This document shows, one piece after another, positions 34,666-43,466 of a DNA stretch of 64,000 bases (position 1 is its first letter; the number at the start of each line of letters is the position of its first letter). The stretch lies in NCBI GenBank assembly GCA_017630455.1, contig JAGBVG010000063.1, positions 1 to 64,000 on the forward strand, read 5' to 3'. The translations under genes were made by a program, and so were the position numbers. The notes beneath the pieces were generated by a model. That model searched no databases. It was not told the origin of the DNA and was given only the letters and a program-made list of their open reading frames with translations. The DNA is from Alistipes sp. (GTDB lineage: Bacteria; Bacteroidota; Bacteroidia; Bacteroidales; Rikenellaceae).

Positions 34666-36654
34666 ATGATGAATAACAAGAAGCAGCCTATGCAGCCGCG
34701 TTTCAATTTTATGTGGTTCTGGGCTTTGGTGGCCGTTGTGATAATTGGCTACTCGATGATGGGAGGCTCCGACCCGCGCCCTGTGGAAGGCGATTGGAAT
34801 ATGGTCGACGAGCTTGTGGAGAATGGATATGTGGAGCGTATCGAGGTGAAGGATAAGCAGGATGCGCGCGTATACCTCCGTAGCGATGTGATAGAGACAT
34901 TGTCTGGGGATGAGCGCTTCAAGAATATTCCTGTTGCGGGTGCGCAGGTGGTCTATAATACTGGTGGCGATGTTCAGTATTTCGCTGAGCGTCTGGCGCG
35001 TGCCGAGGCTGTAGCTAAGGAGGCAAATCCCGAGGTTAAGGATGTTGTGGTGAAGTATAGTCGTTCGGAGAAGGGCTGGGGTAGCTACATCGTAGAGTTT
35101 CTACCTTGGATACTTATCATCCTTGTGTGGGTGTTTATTATGCGTTCTATGGCTCGTAATGCTGGCGGTGGCGCTGGTGGCGGTATTATGAACGTCGGCA
35201 AGGCGCGTGCGCAGATGTCGGATAAGAATGCCAAGGAGCGCGTGACATTCAAGGATGTTGCGGGTCTCGAGGAGGCGAAGGTCGAGATTATGGAGATTGT
35301 CGACTTCCTCCGTAAGGCCGATAAATATCGAACCCTCGGTGCGAAGATCCCTAAGGGTGCACTTCTGGCTGGCCCTCCGGGAACAGGTAAGACGCTGCTT
35401 GCCAAGGCTGTAGCGGGCGAGGCGAATGTACCTTTCCTCTCTATCTCGGGTTCCGATTTTGTGGAGATGTTCGTAGGTGTGGGAGCTTCGCGTGTCCGTG
35501 ATCTCTTCGAGCAGGCGAAGAAGGTTGCTCCGTGTATCGTATTTATAGATGAGATTGACGCCATTGGCCGTGCTCGAGGTAAGAACTCTGGCTTCTCGGG
35601 TAATGACGAGCGTGAGAATACTCTGAATCAGCTTCTTACCGAGATGGATGGCTTCCAAACCAATGCTGGCGTTATCGTGTTGGCAGCCACCAACCGCGTT
35701 GATATCTTGGATAAGGCTCTTATGCGTGCGGGACGTTTCGACCGTCAGATAGAGGTGGGTCTTCCGGATGTCAAGGAGCGTAAGGAGATTTTCGATGTCC
35801 ACCTCCGTAAGCTGCGTCTCAGCGATAAACTCGATAGAGAGTTCCTCGCTAAGCAGACCCCAGGTTTCGCGGGTGCGGATATCGCAAACGTATGTAACGA
35901 GGCGGCGCTCATCGCAGCACGCCACGATAAGAGTGTCGTGGAGCAGGAGGATTTCCTTGCAGCTATAGATCGCATTGTGGGAGGCTTGGAGCGCAGAAAT
36001 ATGCCTATGACAGCTACGGAGCGTCGCTCTACAGCTATCCACGAGTCGGGTCACGCTACGGTGATGTGGCGTTTGGAGCATTGCGACCCTGTGCTTAAGG
36101 TGACTATCATACCTCGCGGTCGCTCGCTCGGCGCTACGTGGTACTTGCCAGAGGAGCGCGTGAACCACAATATCGAACACTTCCACCATAAGTTGGCGGG
36201 CCTTGTAGCAGGTCGTGTTGCCGAGCAGATGCTTATGGGTGTCACCTCCACAGGCGCGTTGAATGACCTCGAGCGCACCACAAAGACGGCATACGCTATG
36301 GTGGCTTACTATGGTATGAGCGAGAGGGTTGGCAACGTAAGTTTCTACGATGTGTCGGGTGGTGATGCCTTCCAAAAGCCATTCTCGGAGCGTACTGCAG
36401 AGGTTATCGACGAGGAGGTGCGTCGTATTGTCGACGAGGCTGTGGCAATGGCACGCGAGATTGTCGACCAGGAGCGTGAGAATATCGAGCGTATGGCAGA
36501 TATGCTTCTCGAGAAGGAGACAATCTTTACAGAAGATATAGAGACTATTCTTGGTCGTGCGGCGCAGAAGCGTGGCGAGGAGATGAAGGAGCAGGCTGTG
36601 GAACTTGAGCCTGAGTCACCAGCCGCGGAGAGTGTTGAAAATTCGGAGAATTAA
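34666..36654 (+). CDS. ftsH: ATP-dependent zinc metalloprotease FtsH
   Basis: This membrane AAA+ protease, 662 residues, degrades damaged membrane proteins and short-lived regulators. Two membrane helices lie at about 15-32 and 143-165. Walker A GPPGTGKT is at 236-243, Walker B is [12 protein letters not shown], the second-region arginines sit in [13 protein letters not shown], and the zinc motif HESGH is at 459-463. I chose ATG 34666, preceded by AGGAG at 34653-34657; GTG 34660 and ATG 34669 are alternatives. The C-terminus ends in an acidic tail ([16 protein letters not shown]). It starts a tight run with cdsA after 11 bp. Confidence 0.97.
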   Translation: MMNNKKQPMQPRFNFMWFWALVAVVIIGYSMMGGSDPRPVEGDWNMVDELVENGYVERIEVKDKQDARVYLRSDVIETLSGDERFKNIPVAGAQVVYNTGGDVQYFAERLARAEAVAKEANPEVKDVVVKYSRSEKGWGSYIVEFLPWILIILVWVFIMRSMARNAGGGAGGGIMNVGKARAQMSDKNAKERVTFKDVAGLEEAKVEIMEIVDFLRKADKYRTLGAKIPKGALLAGPPGTGKTLLAKAVAGEANVPFLSISGSDFVEMFVGVGASRVRDLFEQAKKVAPCIVFIDEIDAIGRARGKNSGFSGNDERENTLNQLLTEMDGFQTNAGVIVLAATNRVDILDKALMRAGRFDRQIEVGLPDVKERKEIFDVHLRKLRLSDKLDREFLAKQTPGFAGADIANVCNEAALIAARHDKSVVEQEDFLAAIDRIVGGLERRNMPMTATERRSTAIHESGHATVMWRLEHCDPVLKVTIIPRGRSLGATWYLPEERVNHNIEHFHHKLAGLVAGRVAEQMLMGVTSTGALNDLERTTKTAYAMVAYYGMSERVGNVSFYDVSGGDAFQKPFSERTAEVIDEEVRRIVDEAVAMAREIVDQERENIERMADMLLEKETIFTEDIETILGRAAQKRGEEMKEQAVELEPESPAAESVENSEN

Positions 36655-36665
36655 TAAAAGGGATT

Positions 36666-37535
36666 ATGAGCGATAAAATGCGAAATCTTTTGGTACGTGG
36701 CGCAAGTGGTGTGGTGCTCTTTGGTGTGGTCCTCGGCGCTGCCTTTGTGGGATTTTGGGGCTTCGCAGCCCTTATGATGCTCATCACCGTTGTCGGCGTG
36801 TGGGAGTTCTACAACCTCGCAGCGGCTAAGGGCACAGAGCCTCAGCGCTGGATAGGCATCGTGGCAAGTGCGCTGCTGATCTTCTTTGCATCGGGCGTTG
36901 TGGCCGAGTTTCTTGGTGCTGGCGTAGACCTCACATCTCAACTTTCCATCGCTGCGCTCCTCGCATTCTTCATCCTCGGTGCTTTGATGTTTGTTGTCGA
37001 GGTGTTCCGCGCTAAGCAGTCGCCGCTTCTCAACATCGCTACTACGGCTATGGGCGTTGTCTATGTAGCGTTGCCATTGTCGCTTATGTGCTTCGTGCCG
37101 ATGCTTGCAAATATCAACGCAGAGACGTGGAATCCTTGGGCATTCCTCTGCTACCTATTCTTGGTGTGGGGCAACGATGTCTTTGCATACTTGGTGGGTA
37201 TCAGTATCGGCAAGCATAAGATGTGCGAGCGTCTCTCGCCCAAGAAGTCGTGGGAGGGTTTCTTCGGCGGTGTCGTAGGCTCTTTGGCTATGGGTGCGCT
37301 GGGTGCATATATAGTGGATGGCAGCTACCTCGTGTGGATAGGCTTGGCCGCTGTGGTGTCGCTCTCGAGCGTTGTTGGCGACTTGGCTGAATCTATGTTC
37401 AAGCGCGACGCGGGTGTCAAGGACTCGGGTAACTTTATCCCTGGTCACGGCGGTATGCTCGATAGATTCGATGCACTGATCCTCTCAGCTCCCTTCGCCT
37501 TCGTATACCTTATCTTCGTGACTATCTTACTATAA
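36666..37535 (+). CDS. cdsA: Phosphatidate cytidylyltransferase
   Basis: The 289-residue inner-membrane enzyme makes CDP-diacylglycerol from phosphatidate and CTP. At least seven membrane helices are visible, and the C-terminal family signature runs through VVGDLAESMFKRDAGVKDSG followed by PGHGGMLDRFD, with the catalytic Asp residues. The product feeds phosphatidylserine synthase (encoded at 54098) and the downstream decarboxylase. It starts 11 bp after ftsH, and psd follows after 33 bp. Confidence 0.95.
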   Translation: MSDKMRNLLVRGASGVVLFGVVLGAAFVGFWGFAALMMLITVVGVWEFYNLAAAKGTEPQRWIGIVASALLIFFASGVVAEFLGAGVDLTSQLSIAALLAFFILGALMFVVEVFRAKQSPLLNIATTAMGVVYVALPLSLMCFVPMLANINAETWNPWAFLCYLFLVWGNDVFAYLVGISIGKHKMCERLSPKKSWEGFFGGVVGSLAMGALGAYIVDGSYLVWIGLAAVVSLSSVVGDLAESMFKRDAGVKDSGNFIPGHGGMLDRFDALILSAPFAFVYLIFVTILL

Positions 37536-37568
37536 TTGAGAATACTAACCTAAAAAACTATACCTATT

Positions 37569-38237
37569 ATGAAGATTAATAAAGAGGGATACATCATCAT
37601 TGGCACTACAGGCACTATCTTCCTTGCTATATGGCTGTTGGTCTACTTCCTTATCGACACTCCAAGTCTCTATCCGTGGATTGTTGCGGCGTTGTTGGCA
37701 GTGCTATGGTTCTTTGTTGCGGCATTCTTCCGTGAACCACGCCGCGTGCAGATCCACGATGACGAACTCATATTCTCGCCTTGCGATGGCCGTGTGGTGG
37801 TTACCGAGGTTGTCAAGGCTGACGAGTATCTCGAGGGTGAGATGATGCAGATCTCTATCTTTATGTCCGTAACCAACGTCCACGTCAACTGGACTCCTGT
37901 AGCTGGCGAGGTGGAGTATTTCAAGCACCACCACGGCCGTTTCCTCGTTGCGTGGCATCCTAAGTCATCGACAGAGAACGAGCGTACCACAACCGTAATT
38001 CGCCTTAAGAATGGCTGCAAGGTGCTTATGCGCCAGATTGCTGGCTTCGTGGCTCGTCGCATCGTAAACTACGTGAAACCAGGCGATGTCCTGGAGCAGA
38101 ATAGCGTTCTCGGATTCATCAAGTTTGGCTCGCGTATCGACCTTCTTATCCCTAAGGATGCGGAGTTGTTCGTGGAGATTGGCGACCCTGTTATCGGCTC
38201 GCAGACTCCTATCGCGCGCCTAAAGCGTAAGAACTAA
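37569..38237 (+). CDS. psd: Phosphatidylserine decarboxylase, short family form
   Basis: The 222-residue precursor should self-cleave to form a pyruvoyl enzyme that converts phosphatidylserine to phosphatidylethanolamine. Two N-terminal membrane segments cover about 10-54. The core includes FSPCDGRVVV, MSVTNVHVNW with the conserved His, and KFGSRIDLLIP, where cleavage at Gly-Ser makes the pyruvoyl group. The short length is typical of the Bacteroidota and archaeal form. It lies between cdsA and an AI-2E-family gene, keeping two phospholipid steps together. Confidence 0.93.
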   Translation: MKINKEGYIIIGTTGTIFLAIWLLVYFLIDTPSLYPWIVAALLAVLWFFVAAFFREPRRVQIHDDELIFSPCDGRVVVTEVVKADEYLEGEMMQISIFMSVTNVHVNWTPVAGEVEYFKHHHGRFLVAWHPKSSTENERTTTVIRLKNGCKVLMRQIAGFVARRIVNYVKPGDVLEQNSVLGFIKFGSRIDLLIPKDAELFVEIGDPVIGSQTPIARLKRKN

Positions 38238-38257
38238 GCAGAAACCATTAGGAGAGT

Positions 38258-39352
38258 ATGACGGGAGAGAAGATCCTCAAGGGGCTTGTCACTATGGCTA
38301 TCATCGCCGTGGTGATGCTGTCGATATGGTATTTGTCAAATATCGTATTGTACATCCTTGCTTCGGTGGTTCTGTCGCTCATCGGCCGCCCCTTAGTAGT
38401 GCGCCTTGTGCGTGTGAAGATTGCGGGTCGCGGCATCTCGCTTACTATAGCCTCTGCCCTCACGCTTATGCTTATGTGGGTTGTGTTTGGAGGTCTGTTG
38501 GCTCTCTTCATCCCGCTGCTCTATGGCAAGGTCAACACCCTTGCCGAGATGGATTGGGAGGGTGTGACGTCGGTCATTGAGAGCTCTCTTGTCAGCGTGC
38601 AGCAATATTTCGAGCGCACCTTCTCGGTGAAGCTCTCGGGTGTGGGTGCGGAGTTTAAGGAGTTTATGCTCGGACTTGTAAATGTCGACTATATGAAGAC
38701 ATTTTCGAGCATCGTGGCTGTCATTAAGAACTTTGGCATCGCCTTCTTCTCCATCTCGTTTATCACCTTCTACTTTATGAAGGACGATGGACTTTTCTAC
38801 AGCCTTGTGACGCTCTTCTTCCCCGATCGTTACCGCAAGAGTGTCACAAATGCCCTCGACTCCATCACCACGCTTCTGTCGCGCTACTTTGGTGGACTTC
38901 TGGTTGAGGGTCTCGTACTTATGATAATTATATCGCTTGTGCTGCTACTCTTTGGTATGCACTCCAGCGATGCTCTTATTATCGGCCTCATTATAGGTAT
39001 CTTCAACGTAATACCCTATGCAGGCCCTGTAATCGGCAGTTTTCTGTCGCTATGTATAGCCATTATCTCGCCTATCGACGGCGATATGCTTCATACGGCG
39101 CTTGTGCTATGTTCGACTATAGCCACGGTGAAGATTATCGATGACTTCATCATCCAGCCTACGCTCTATTCCGACCGTGTGCAGGCGCATCCGCTCGAGG
39201 TATTTCTCTGTATCCTCATCGCAGGCTCGGTGGCTGGCGTGTGGGGTATGCTGCTGGCTATACCTTTATATACTGTGCTTCGAGTCTTTGCTCGCGAGTT
39301 CTTCTCGGAGTATAGCCTCGTGAGAAAATTAACAAGCCAAATGACCGAATAA
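38258..39352 (+). CDS. AI-2E/PerM family membrane protein
   Basis: The 364-residue protein has about eight membrane helices; the family core is the segment VIPYAGPVIGSFLSLCIAII near 245-265. PerM-like proteins have been linked to export of AI-2 or ions, but substrates differ, so the ligand is unknown. A hydrophilic central region (about 85-145) sits between the two membrane halves. Its TAA stop is followed directly by the ATG of the riboflavin kinase gene, so the two are co-translated. Confidence 0.85.
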   Translation: MTGEKILKGLVTMAIIAVVMLSIWYLSNIVLYILASVVLSLIGRPLVVRLVRVKIAGRGISLTIASALTLMLMWVVFGGLLALFIPLLYGKVNTLAEMDWEGVTSVIESSLVSVQQYFERTFSVKLSGVGAEFKEFMLGLVNVDYMKTFSSIVAVIKNFGIAFFSISFITFYFMKDDGLFYSLVTLFFPDRYRKSVTNALDSITTLLSRYFGGLLVEGLVLMIIISLVLLLFGMHSSDALIIGLIIGIFNVIPYAGPVIGSFLSLCIAIISPIDGDMLHTALVLCSTIATVKIIDDFIIQPTLYSDRVQAHPLEVFLCILIAGSVAGVWGMLLAIPLYTVLRVFAREFFSEYSLVRKLTSQMTE

Positions 39353-39724
39353 ATGATAGTAGAGATTGAAGCGGAGGTTATTCACGGCCGTAAGATAGGT
39401 CGTGCGTTGGGTTATCCCACGGCAAATATGAGCCTCGAAGGTTATGAAGATGTGGAGCGTGGCGTATATCGCTCGGAGGTGGATATAGATGGTGTGGTAT
39501 ATTGTGCTATGTCCAATGTCGGCATACGTCCTTCGGTGGGTGGTAAGGAGTTGCTCCTCGAGACCCACGTCTTGGGCTACTCGGGTGACCTATATGGCAG
39601 GGTGCTTCGTGTGCGCCTTGTCGAGAAGCTTCGCGACGAGAAGCGCTTTGCCTCCATCAGCGACCTCAAGAAACAACTCACGAGAGATTATGAGTATATC
39701 TCGCGCTTTGTGCGCAACGAGTAG
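39353..39724 (+). CDS. Stand-alone riboflavin kinase
   Basis: The 123-residue protein is just the riboflavin kinase module, which makes FMN from riboflavin and ATP. GRKIGRALGYPTAN (13-25) holds the flavin/nucleotide PTAN motif, NVGIRPS is at 55-61, the catalytic Glu is E70 in LLETHVL, and SGDLYGRVLRV follows. In most bacteria this domain is the C-terminal half of bifunctional RibF. Here it is separate and complete, and the RibF-like protein at 16405-17151 lacks these motifs. It starts right after the AI-2E gene stop. Its TAG stop is the left edge of family 2 copy b. Confidence 0.9.
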   Translation: MIVEIEAEVIHGRKIGRALGYPTANMSLEGYEDVERGVYRSEVDIDGVVYCAMSNVGIRPSVGGKELLLETHVLGYSGDLYGRVLRVRLVEKLRDEKRFASISDLKKQLTRDYEYISRFVRNE

Positions 39725-40012
39725 TGAGTAATTAGTAATTAGTAATGGTGTCGCCTCTGCGAGGCGATAAATAAAACCGTCATACCGAGGAGGCGCACGG
39801 TAGTTTATCTTCGGCGGTTATGCGTTCGCTGCGCTGACGTGGGTATCTACCGCTGCGATATCCATTGAGGGTTGTGCTTAGTCAGTATCAGCAAGAGTGT
39901 TAGTGAGTTTAAAGAGTTTAGTGAGTTTAGCGATAGAAAACACTAATATCCCTAACCTTCCTAACTTCCCTATCATCGCTCCAACGGAGCGACCCTATTA
40001 CTCACTCCTCTC
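39725..40012. repeat. Composite repeat region bounded by inverted family 2 hairpins (copies b and c)
   Basis: Copy b (+) begins at the riboflavin kinase stop and has the hairpin TCGCCTC (39751-39757), loop TGC, GAGGCGA (39761-39767). Copy c (-) ends at the ubiX stop and has TCGCTCC (39976-39982), loop AAC, GGAGCGA (39986-39992). Between them are GTCATACCGAGGAGG sequence at about 39780, and a TTAGTGAGTTTA/CCCTAACCTTCC imperfect inverted repeat at 39897-39968. The gap between the genes is 277 bp and has no ORF of note. Confidence 0.65.
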
Positions 40013-40553
40013 CCCACTCTTGTTTGTCGACCGTCAGACCTGTAGCATCCACGATGCGGCGCGAAAGGTGCATACATAGCTCCTCGATGCTTGTGGGACG
40101 GAAGTAGAACGAGGGTGAGGCAGGAATGATGATGGCTCCAGCCTCAGTAAGTGTTGTCATATTGCGCAGGTGGATGAGAGAGTAGGGTGCTTCGCGCACG
40201 GCAACCACCACTCTGCGACGCTCCTTGAGCATCACATCCGCGGCGCGCTCTATGAGTGTTCGCGATATGCCGCACGCCACACGTGCCACACATCCCATCG
40301 ACGCTGGTACGATAATCATAGCATCCCAGCGTGCCGAGCCACTCGCTGCCGAAGCCCACATATCGTTATTGTCGTAGCGTGTTATACGCCTATCATCGGG
40401 GAGTGTCACACCCTCGGCCTCTATCACGTCGGGGGCGTGGTGACTAAGTATCAAGGCTATCTCCTCCACCTCGTTGTGGCTGAGGAGTATCTCCAACACC
40501 TGGCGGGCATATATAGCACCACTGGCACCTGTCACGGCAACGATAACTCTCAT
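40002..40553 (-). CDS. ubiX: Flavin prenyltransferase UbiX
   Basis: The 183-residue flavoprotein attaches a dimethylallyl group to FMN, making the prenyl-FMN cofactor for UbiD-type decarboxylases. The opening VAVTGASGAIYARQVLEIL is the FMN-binding motif, and AMIIVPASMGCVARVACGIS plus VAVREAPYSLIHLRNM are family blocks. No UbiD gene is visible nearby. The stop codon lies in repeat copy c. It starts 5 bp after the deacetylase gene, which suggests one transcript. Confidence 0.93.
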   Translation of the reverse strand: MRVIVAVTGASGAIYARQVLEILLSHNEVEEIALILSHHAPDVIEAEGVTLPDDRRITRYDNNDMWASAASGSARWDAMIIVPASMGCVARVACGISRTLIERAADVMLKERRRVVVAVREAPYSLIHLRNMTTLTEAGAIIIPASPSFYFRPTSIEELCMHLSRRIVDATGLTVDKQEWGEE

Positions 40554-40558
40554 ATCCT

Positions 40559-41167
40559 CTAAAGCTCTAAAATTTTACACTGCAAATTCATCTCGCGAGC
40601 CTTGCGTAGCAACGCAGGGAGCACGTAGCTGGTGTTCTTGAATGACTTGGCACTGTCGTGCAGCGAGATTATGTCGCCGCCGCGAAGTCCGTGTATCGTG
40701 CCTCTCAAACACTTCTTGGGTGAGAGGTAGGTGTTGTAGTCACGCGACAGCACGTTCCACATCACAATGCGGTAGCGTTGTGCTATCTGCAGCAGTTGCG
40801 CACGTGTGCAACGAGCATACGGAGGTCGGAATAGCTCGGTGTGGAGCATATCGCCCGCGAGGTCGACATCCTCGATATATCGCTCTGTGGACATCGTCCA
40901 TCCCTTCTGATGCGAGTAGGTGTGGTTGCCAATCTTATGACCCTTGTCGAGAATCATCTGGTAGAGGTCGGGATATAGCTCCACGTTTTTGCCCAGCACG
41001 AAGAATGTAGCCTTGGCGTCGTAGCGGTCAAGGGTGTGTAGTATCCACTCTGTTACGCCCGGCGTAGGGCCGTCGTCAAATGTCAGGTATATGCCTTCGG
41101 GGTCATCGATGCTCCATATCACATTTGGGAACATCCACCTCAATATCTTTCCCGGTTTGATTCTCAT
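40559..41167 (-). CDS. Polysaccharide deacetylase (NodB-homology)
   Basis: The 202-residue carbohydrate esterase family 4 protein removes acetyl groups from GlcNAc polymers, probably peptidoglycan or chitooligosaccharide. Motif 1 YLTFDDGPTPG (metal Asp) is near 27-37, motif 2 HTYSHQ has the two His ligands, motif 3 RPPYARC supplies an Arg and active-site Pro region, and LHDS near the end is motif 5. I see no clear cleavable signal peptide, so it may be cytoplasmic or anchored by its basic, hydrophobic N-terminus. It is divergent from the DUF4837 gene. Confidence 0.88.
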   Translation of the reverse strand: MRIKPGKILRWMFPNVIWSIDDPEGIYLTFDDGPTPGVTEWILHTLDRYDAKATFFVLGKNVELYPDLYQMILDKGHKIGNHTYSHQKGWTMSTERYIEDVDLAGDMLHTELFRPPYARCTRAQLLQIAQRYRIVMWNVLSRDYNTYLSPKKCLRGTIHGLRGGDIISLHDSAKSFKNTSYVLPALLRKAREMNLQCKILEL

Positions 41168-41186
41168 AATTGCAATGAATGATGTG

Positions 41187-41232
41187 CAAAAGTAACTTTT
41201 TTTTCCGAAATCGAAAAATATAGCTACCTTTG
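41187..41232. promoter_or_regulatory. Divergent promoters for the deacetylase and DUF4837 genes
   Basis: On the plus strand TACCTTTG (41225-41232) has a near-consensus TTTC at 41202-41205, 19 bp upstream, for the DUF4837 gene. On the minus strand CAAAAGTA at 41187-41194 reads TACTTTTG for the deacetylase gene. Confidence 0.55.
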
Positions 41233-41291
41233 TATACTATATATAACGCCTTTGCGCGCTATTTGTTACTCAAAATCTAAACTTAGTAGCT

Positions 41292-42287
41292 ATGAAACGC
41301 TTTATAATGCTCTTTGCCCTTGTGGCATCTATTATTATGAGTGGTTGTACCATCAAACCCGCTCCTGCGAAGAAGACCACCGCAGGACAACCCTACGACG
41401 TTGTGGTGGTGTGTGCCGATGATAAGTGGCGTGGCGACTTGTCGTATGCCGTATGCGATTTGCTGGAGGAGCCGCTGCCAGGCCTCACACGCCCCCAGGG
41501 TTACTTCAATATCGTGAAGCAGGTGTCGCCCGAGCGTGCTACGGATATCGATAAGATGTATCCTAACCTTCTGGTGTTGAGCGTTAACCCAGCTGTATCG
41601 GAGGCTACATACTCGGTTGCAAAGAATATCTATGCCCGTCCTCAGACCGTGATTACCGTTACCGCACCCTCTGTCCCTGCGGCTCAGGAGTTTATCGCTG
41701 CGGCTACCGATACGTTGCGTGAGGAGTTTGAGCGTGGCGAGCGCAGCAACAGCAACAACTACTATGCCCAGGGTCCTGCCGAGCAGCTTATGGCCGACTT
41801 CAAGGAGCACCTCGGTGTTGAGATGCTCATCCCTGCCAACTTCTTCAAGGCCACCACACGCGAGAAGGAGTTGCTGTGGTATATCCGCGACTACCCATCG
41901 CGCGCGCAGTATATCTTTGCGTTTAAGACCCCTTGCGAGCCAATGCTCTCGGAGGAGATGCAGGCTTTTTCATCGCTAAACGACATAAATCGTATGTTTT
42001 CGACAATATCGAGCAAAGGTGCCGATGGTTCATATATGCGCATCAGCACCGAGCCAGAGTCGCTATCTCTTCGTAAGGGCATAGAGATTAATGGTCGCAC
42101 GTGGAACGAGATACGTGGCTGGTGGGAGGTTGCCAATGACTTTATGGGAGGCCCATTTGTAGCCTTTGAAAATATAGATAAGGCATCGGGCGAGATAATG
42201 GTTGTGGTATTTGGTCTTTATGCTCCAGAGGACCCACAGCGTAATCTCCTTCGAGAACTTGAGCATCTGATTTACACGTTGAAATAA
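41292..42287 (+). CDS. DUF4837 family lipoprotein
   Basis: The 331-residue protein has a lipoprotein signal peptide (FALVASIIMSGC, acylated Cys near 19). It matches my recollection of DUF4837, known mainly from Bacteroidota: YDVVVVCADDKWRGDL, LLEEPLPGLTRPQGYFNIV and FAFKTPCEPM are characteristic. No catalytic motif is known. It lies alone between divergent promoters and a bidirectional terminator, so context adds little. Confidence 0.8.
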   Translation: MKRFIMLFALVASIIMSGCTIKPAPAKKTTAGQPYDVVVVCADDKWRGDLSYAVCDLLEEPLPGLTRPQGYFNIVKQVSPERATDIDKMYPNLLVLSVNPAVSEATYSVAKNIYARPQTVITVTAPSVPAAQEFIAAATDTLREEFERGERSNSNNYYAQGPAEQLMADFKEHLGVEMLIPANFFKATTREKELLWYIRDYPSRAQYIFAFKTPCEPMLSEEMQAFSSLNDINRMFSTISSKGADGSYMRISTEPESLSLRKGIEINGRTWNEIRGWWEVANDFMGGPFVAFENIDKASGEIMVVVFGLYAPEDPQRNLLRELEHLIYTLK

Positions 42288-42323
42288 AAAAAATAGAGTG
42301 GCTTTAAACCACTCTATTTTTTT
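42287..42323. terminator. Bidirectional intrinsic terminator
   Basis: AAATAGAGTGG and CCACTCTATTT form an 11-bp stem around CTTTAAA, with A and T runs on both sides (seven T after the right arm). It serves the convergent DUF4837 (+) and thiL (-) genes and reaches into the thiL stop codon. Confidence 0.9.
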
Positions 42324-43350
42324 ATCTATCAAACGCCTGAGCCTTAAGAGCAATGCCCTCGCCGTCGGGTGTTACAAGCACCACGCCAGCCTCCTCGCGT
42401 GTGATGTGGCCTATGACATCCACCAAGCCGAGTTGCATAACCTTCTCCTGCATCTCCAGTGGCACAGTGAAGAGAAGCTCGTGGTCCTCGCCGCCGTTGA
42501 GCGCTGCGATAACAGGGTCGATGTGCATCTCCTCGGCAAGGTCAGTGGTCTGACGTGCAATAGGAATACGCTCGAGGTATATGCGCGCGCCACATTGCGA
42601 CGAGCGGCAAATCTGTCTTAAATCCGACGCTAAGCCATCCGAGAGGTCGATCATCGAGGTTGGACGTATGCCATTTTCGGCCAAGGCATCTATAATGTTT
42701 ATGCGTGCGCGAGGCTTGAGGAAACGCTCCAGTAGATACTCATAACCCTGGAACTTAGGCTCTGGGTTGTCGATATCCTTCAACACACGCTTCTCGCGCT
42801 CCAAGAGGTGAAGTCCCATATACGCTGCTCCGAGGTTCGAGGTGATGCAGATGAGGTCGTGCTCTTTGGCTCCCGAGCGGTATACCACATCCTTCTTCTT
42901 GGCACGTCCCGTAGCCGTGATGGTTATCACCAAGCCATTCATCGAGGCTGTGGTGTCGCCACCCACCAAGTCTACACCGAGCTCCTGACACGCACACTCC
43001 ATACCCTCATATAGCGCGTCGAGTGCCTCCACGGAGATTTTTGCCGAGATGCCGAGTGCTACAACTACCTGCTGGGGCTTGGCGTTCATAGCCAAGATAT
43101 CGTTCACACCACGCACTATAGCCTTGTAGCCGAGGTGCTTGAGTGGGAAGTAACTGAGGTCGAAATCTATGCCCTCGGTCATCATATCTGTCGTAAGAAG
43201 CATAACCTCCTGGCCGAGGTCTATCACCGCGGCATCATCACCCGCCATAAGCAGCGTCGTGGTGTTTCGGTTCTTAAGTCGAGAGGTCAGACGGTCGATA
43301 AGACCAAACTCTCCGAGCGAGGCTATCTCTGTAACTTTTTTCGTCTCCAT
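42322..43350 (-). CDS. thiL: Thiamine-monophosphate kinase
   Basis: The 342-residue enzyme phosphorylates thiamine monophosphate to the diphosphate cofactor. The N-terminus EIASLGEFGLIDRL and the metal/ATP motif LMAGDDAAVID (about 35-45) are typical, with TTDMMTEGIDFDL, VVALGISAKI and the SMIDLSDGLASDL block near 245. I start at 43350 (METKKVTEIAS), not 43404, because the extension is not conserved-looking and lies in AT-rich promoter sequence. No TPP riboswitch was seen upstream. It is divergent from adk. Confidence 0.93.
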   Translation of the reverse strand: METKKVTEIASLGEFGLIDRLTSRLKNRNTTTLLMAGDDAAVIDLGQEVMLLTTDMMTEGIDFDLSYFPLKHLGYKAIVRGVNDILAMNAKPQQVVVALGISAKISVEALDALYEGMECACQELGVDLVGGDTTASMNGLVITITATGRAKKKDVVYRSGAKEHDLICITSNLGAAYMGLHLLEREKRVLKDIDNPEPKFQGYEYLLERFLKPRARINIIDALAENGIRPTSMIDLSDGLASDLRQICRSSQCGARIYLERIPIARQTTDLAEEMHIDPVIAALNGGEDHELLFTVPLEMQEKVMQLGLVDVIGHITREEAGVVLVTPDGEGIALKAQAFDR

Positions 43351-43413
43351 AAACAGCGATATTAAATTTTTTGCAAAAATACCGTTTTGATTGGATATTT
43401 GCAAAAAAAAATA

Positions 43414-43421
43414 TATCTTTG
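43414..43421 (+). promoter_or_regulatory. Likely -7 box for adk
   Basis: TATCTTTG matches TAnnTTTG, 45 bp upstream of the adk start codon. A TTTG lies at 43386-43389, a spacing of 24 bp, longer than usual. Confidence 0.5.
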
Positions 43422-43466
43422 CGTCAAATTTTTTTAACCGAATAATAACAAAAAACTTAAATAGAA

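Noticed and set aside
35101..36375. A 424-codon open frame on the minus strand within ftsH.
   Set aside because: It lies opposite a fully conserved FtsH sequence with all catalytic motifs, has no recognisable domain and looks like the low-complexity shadow of a GAG- and CGT-rich coding strand.
43351..43466. A possible TPP riboswitch ahead of thiL.
   Set aside because: The region is short and AT-rich, and the conserved TPP-box sequence (CUGAGA-type) is not seen on either strand.
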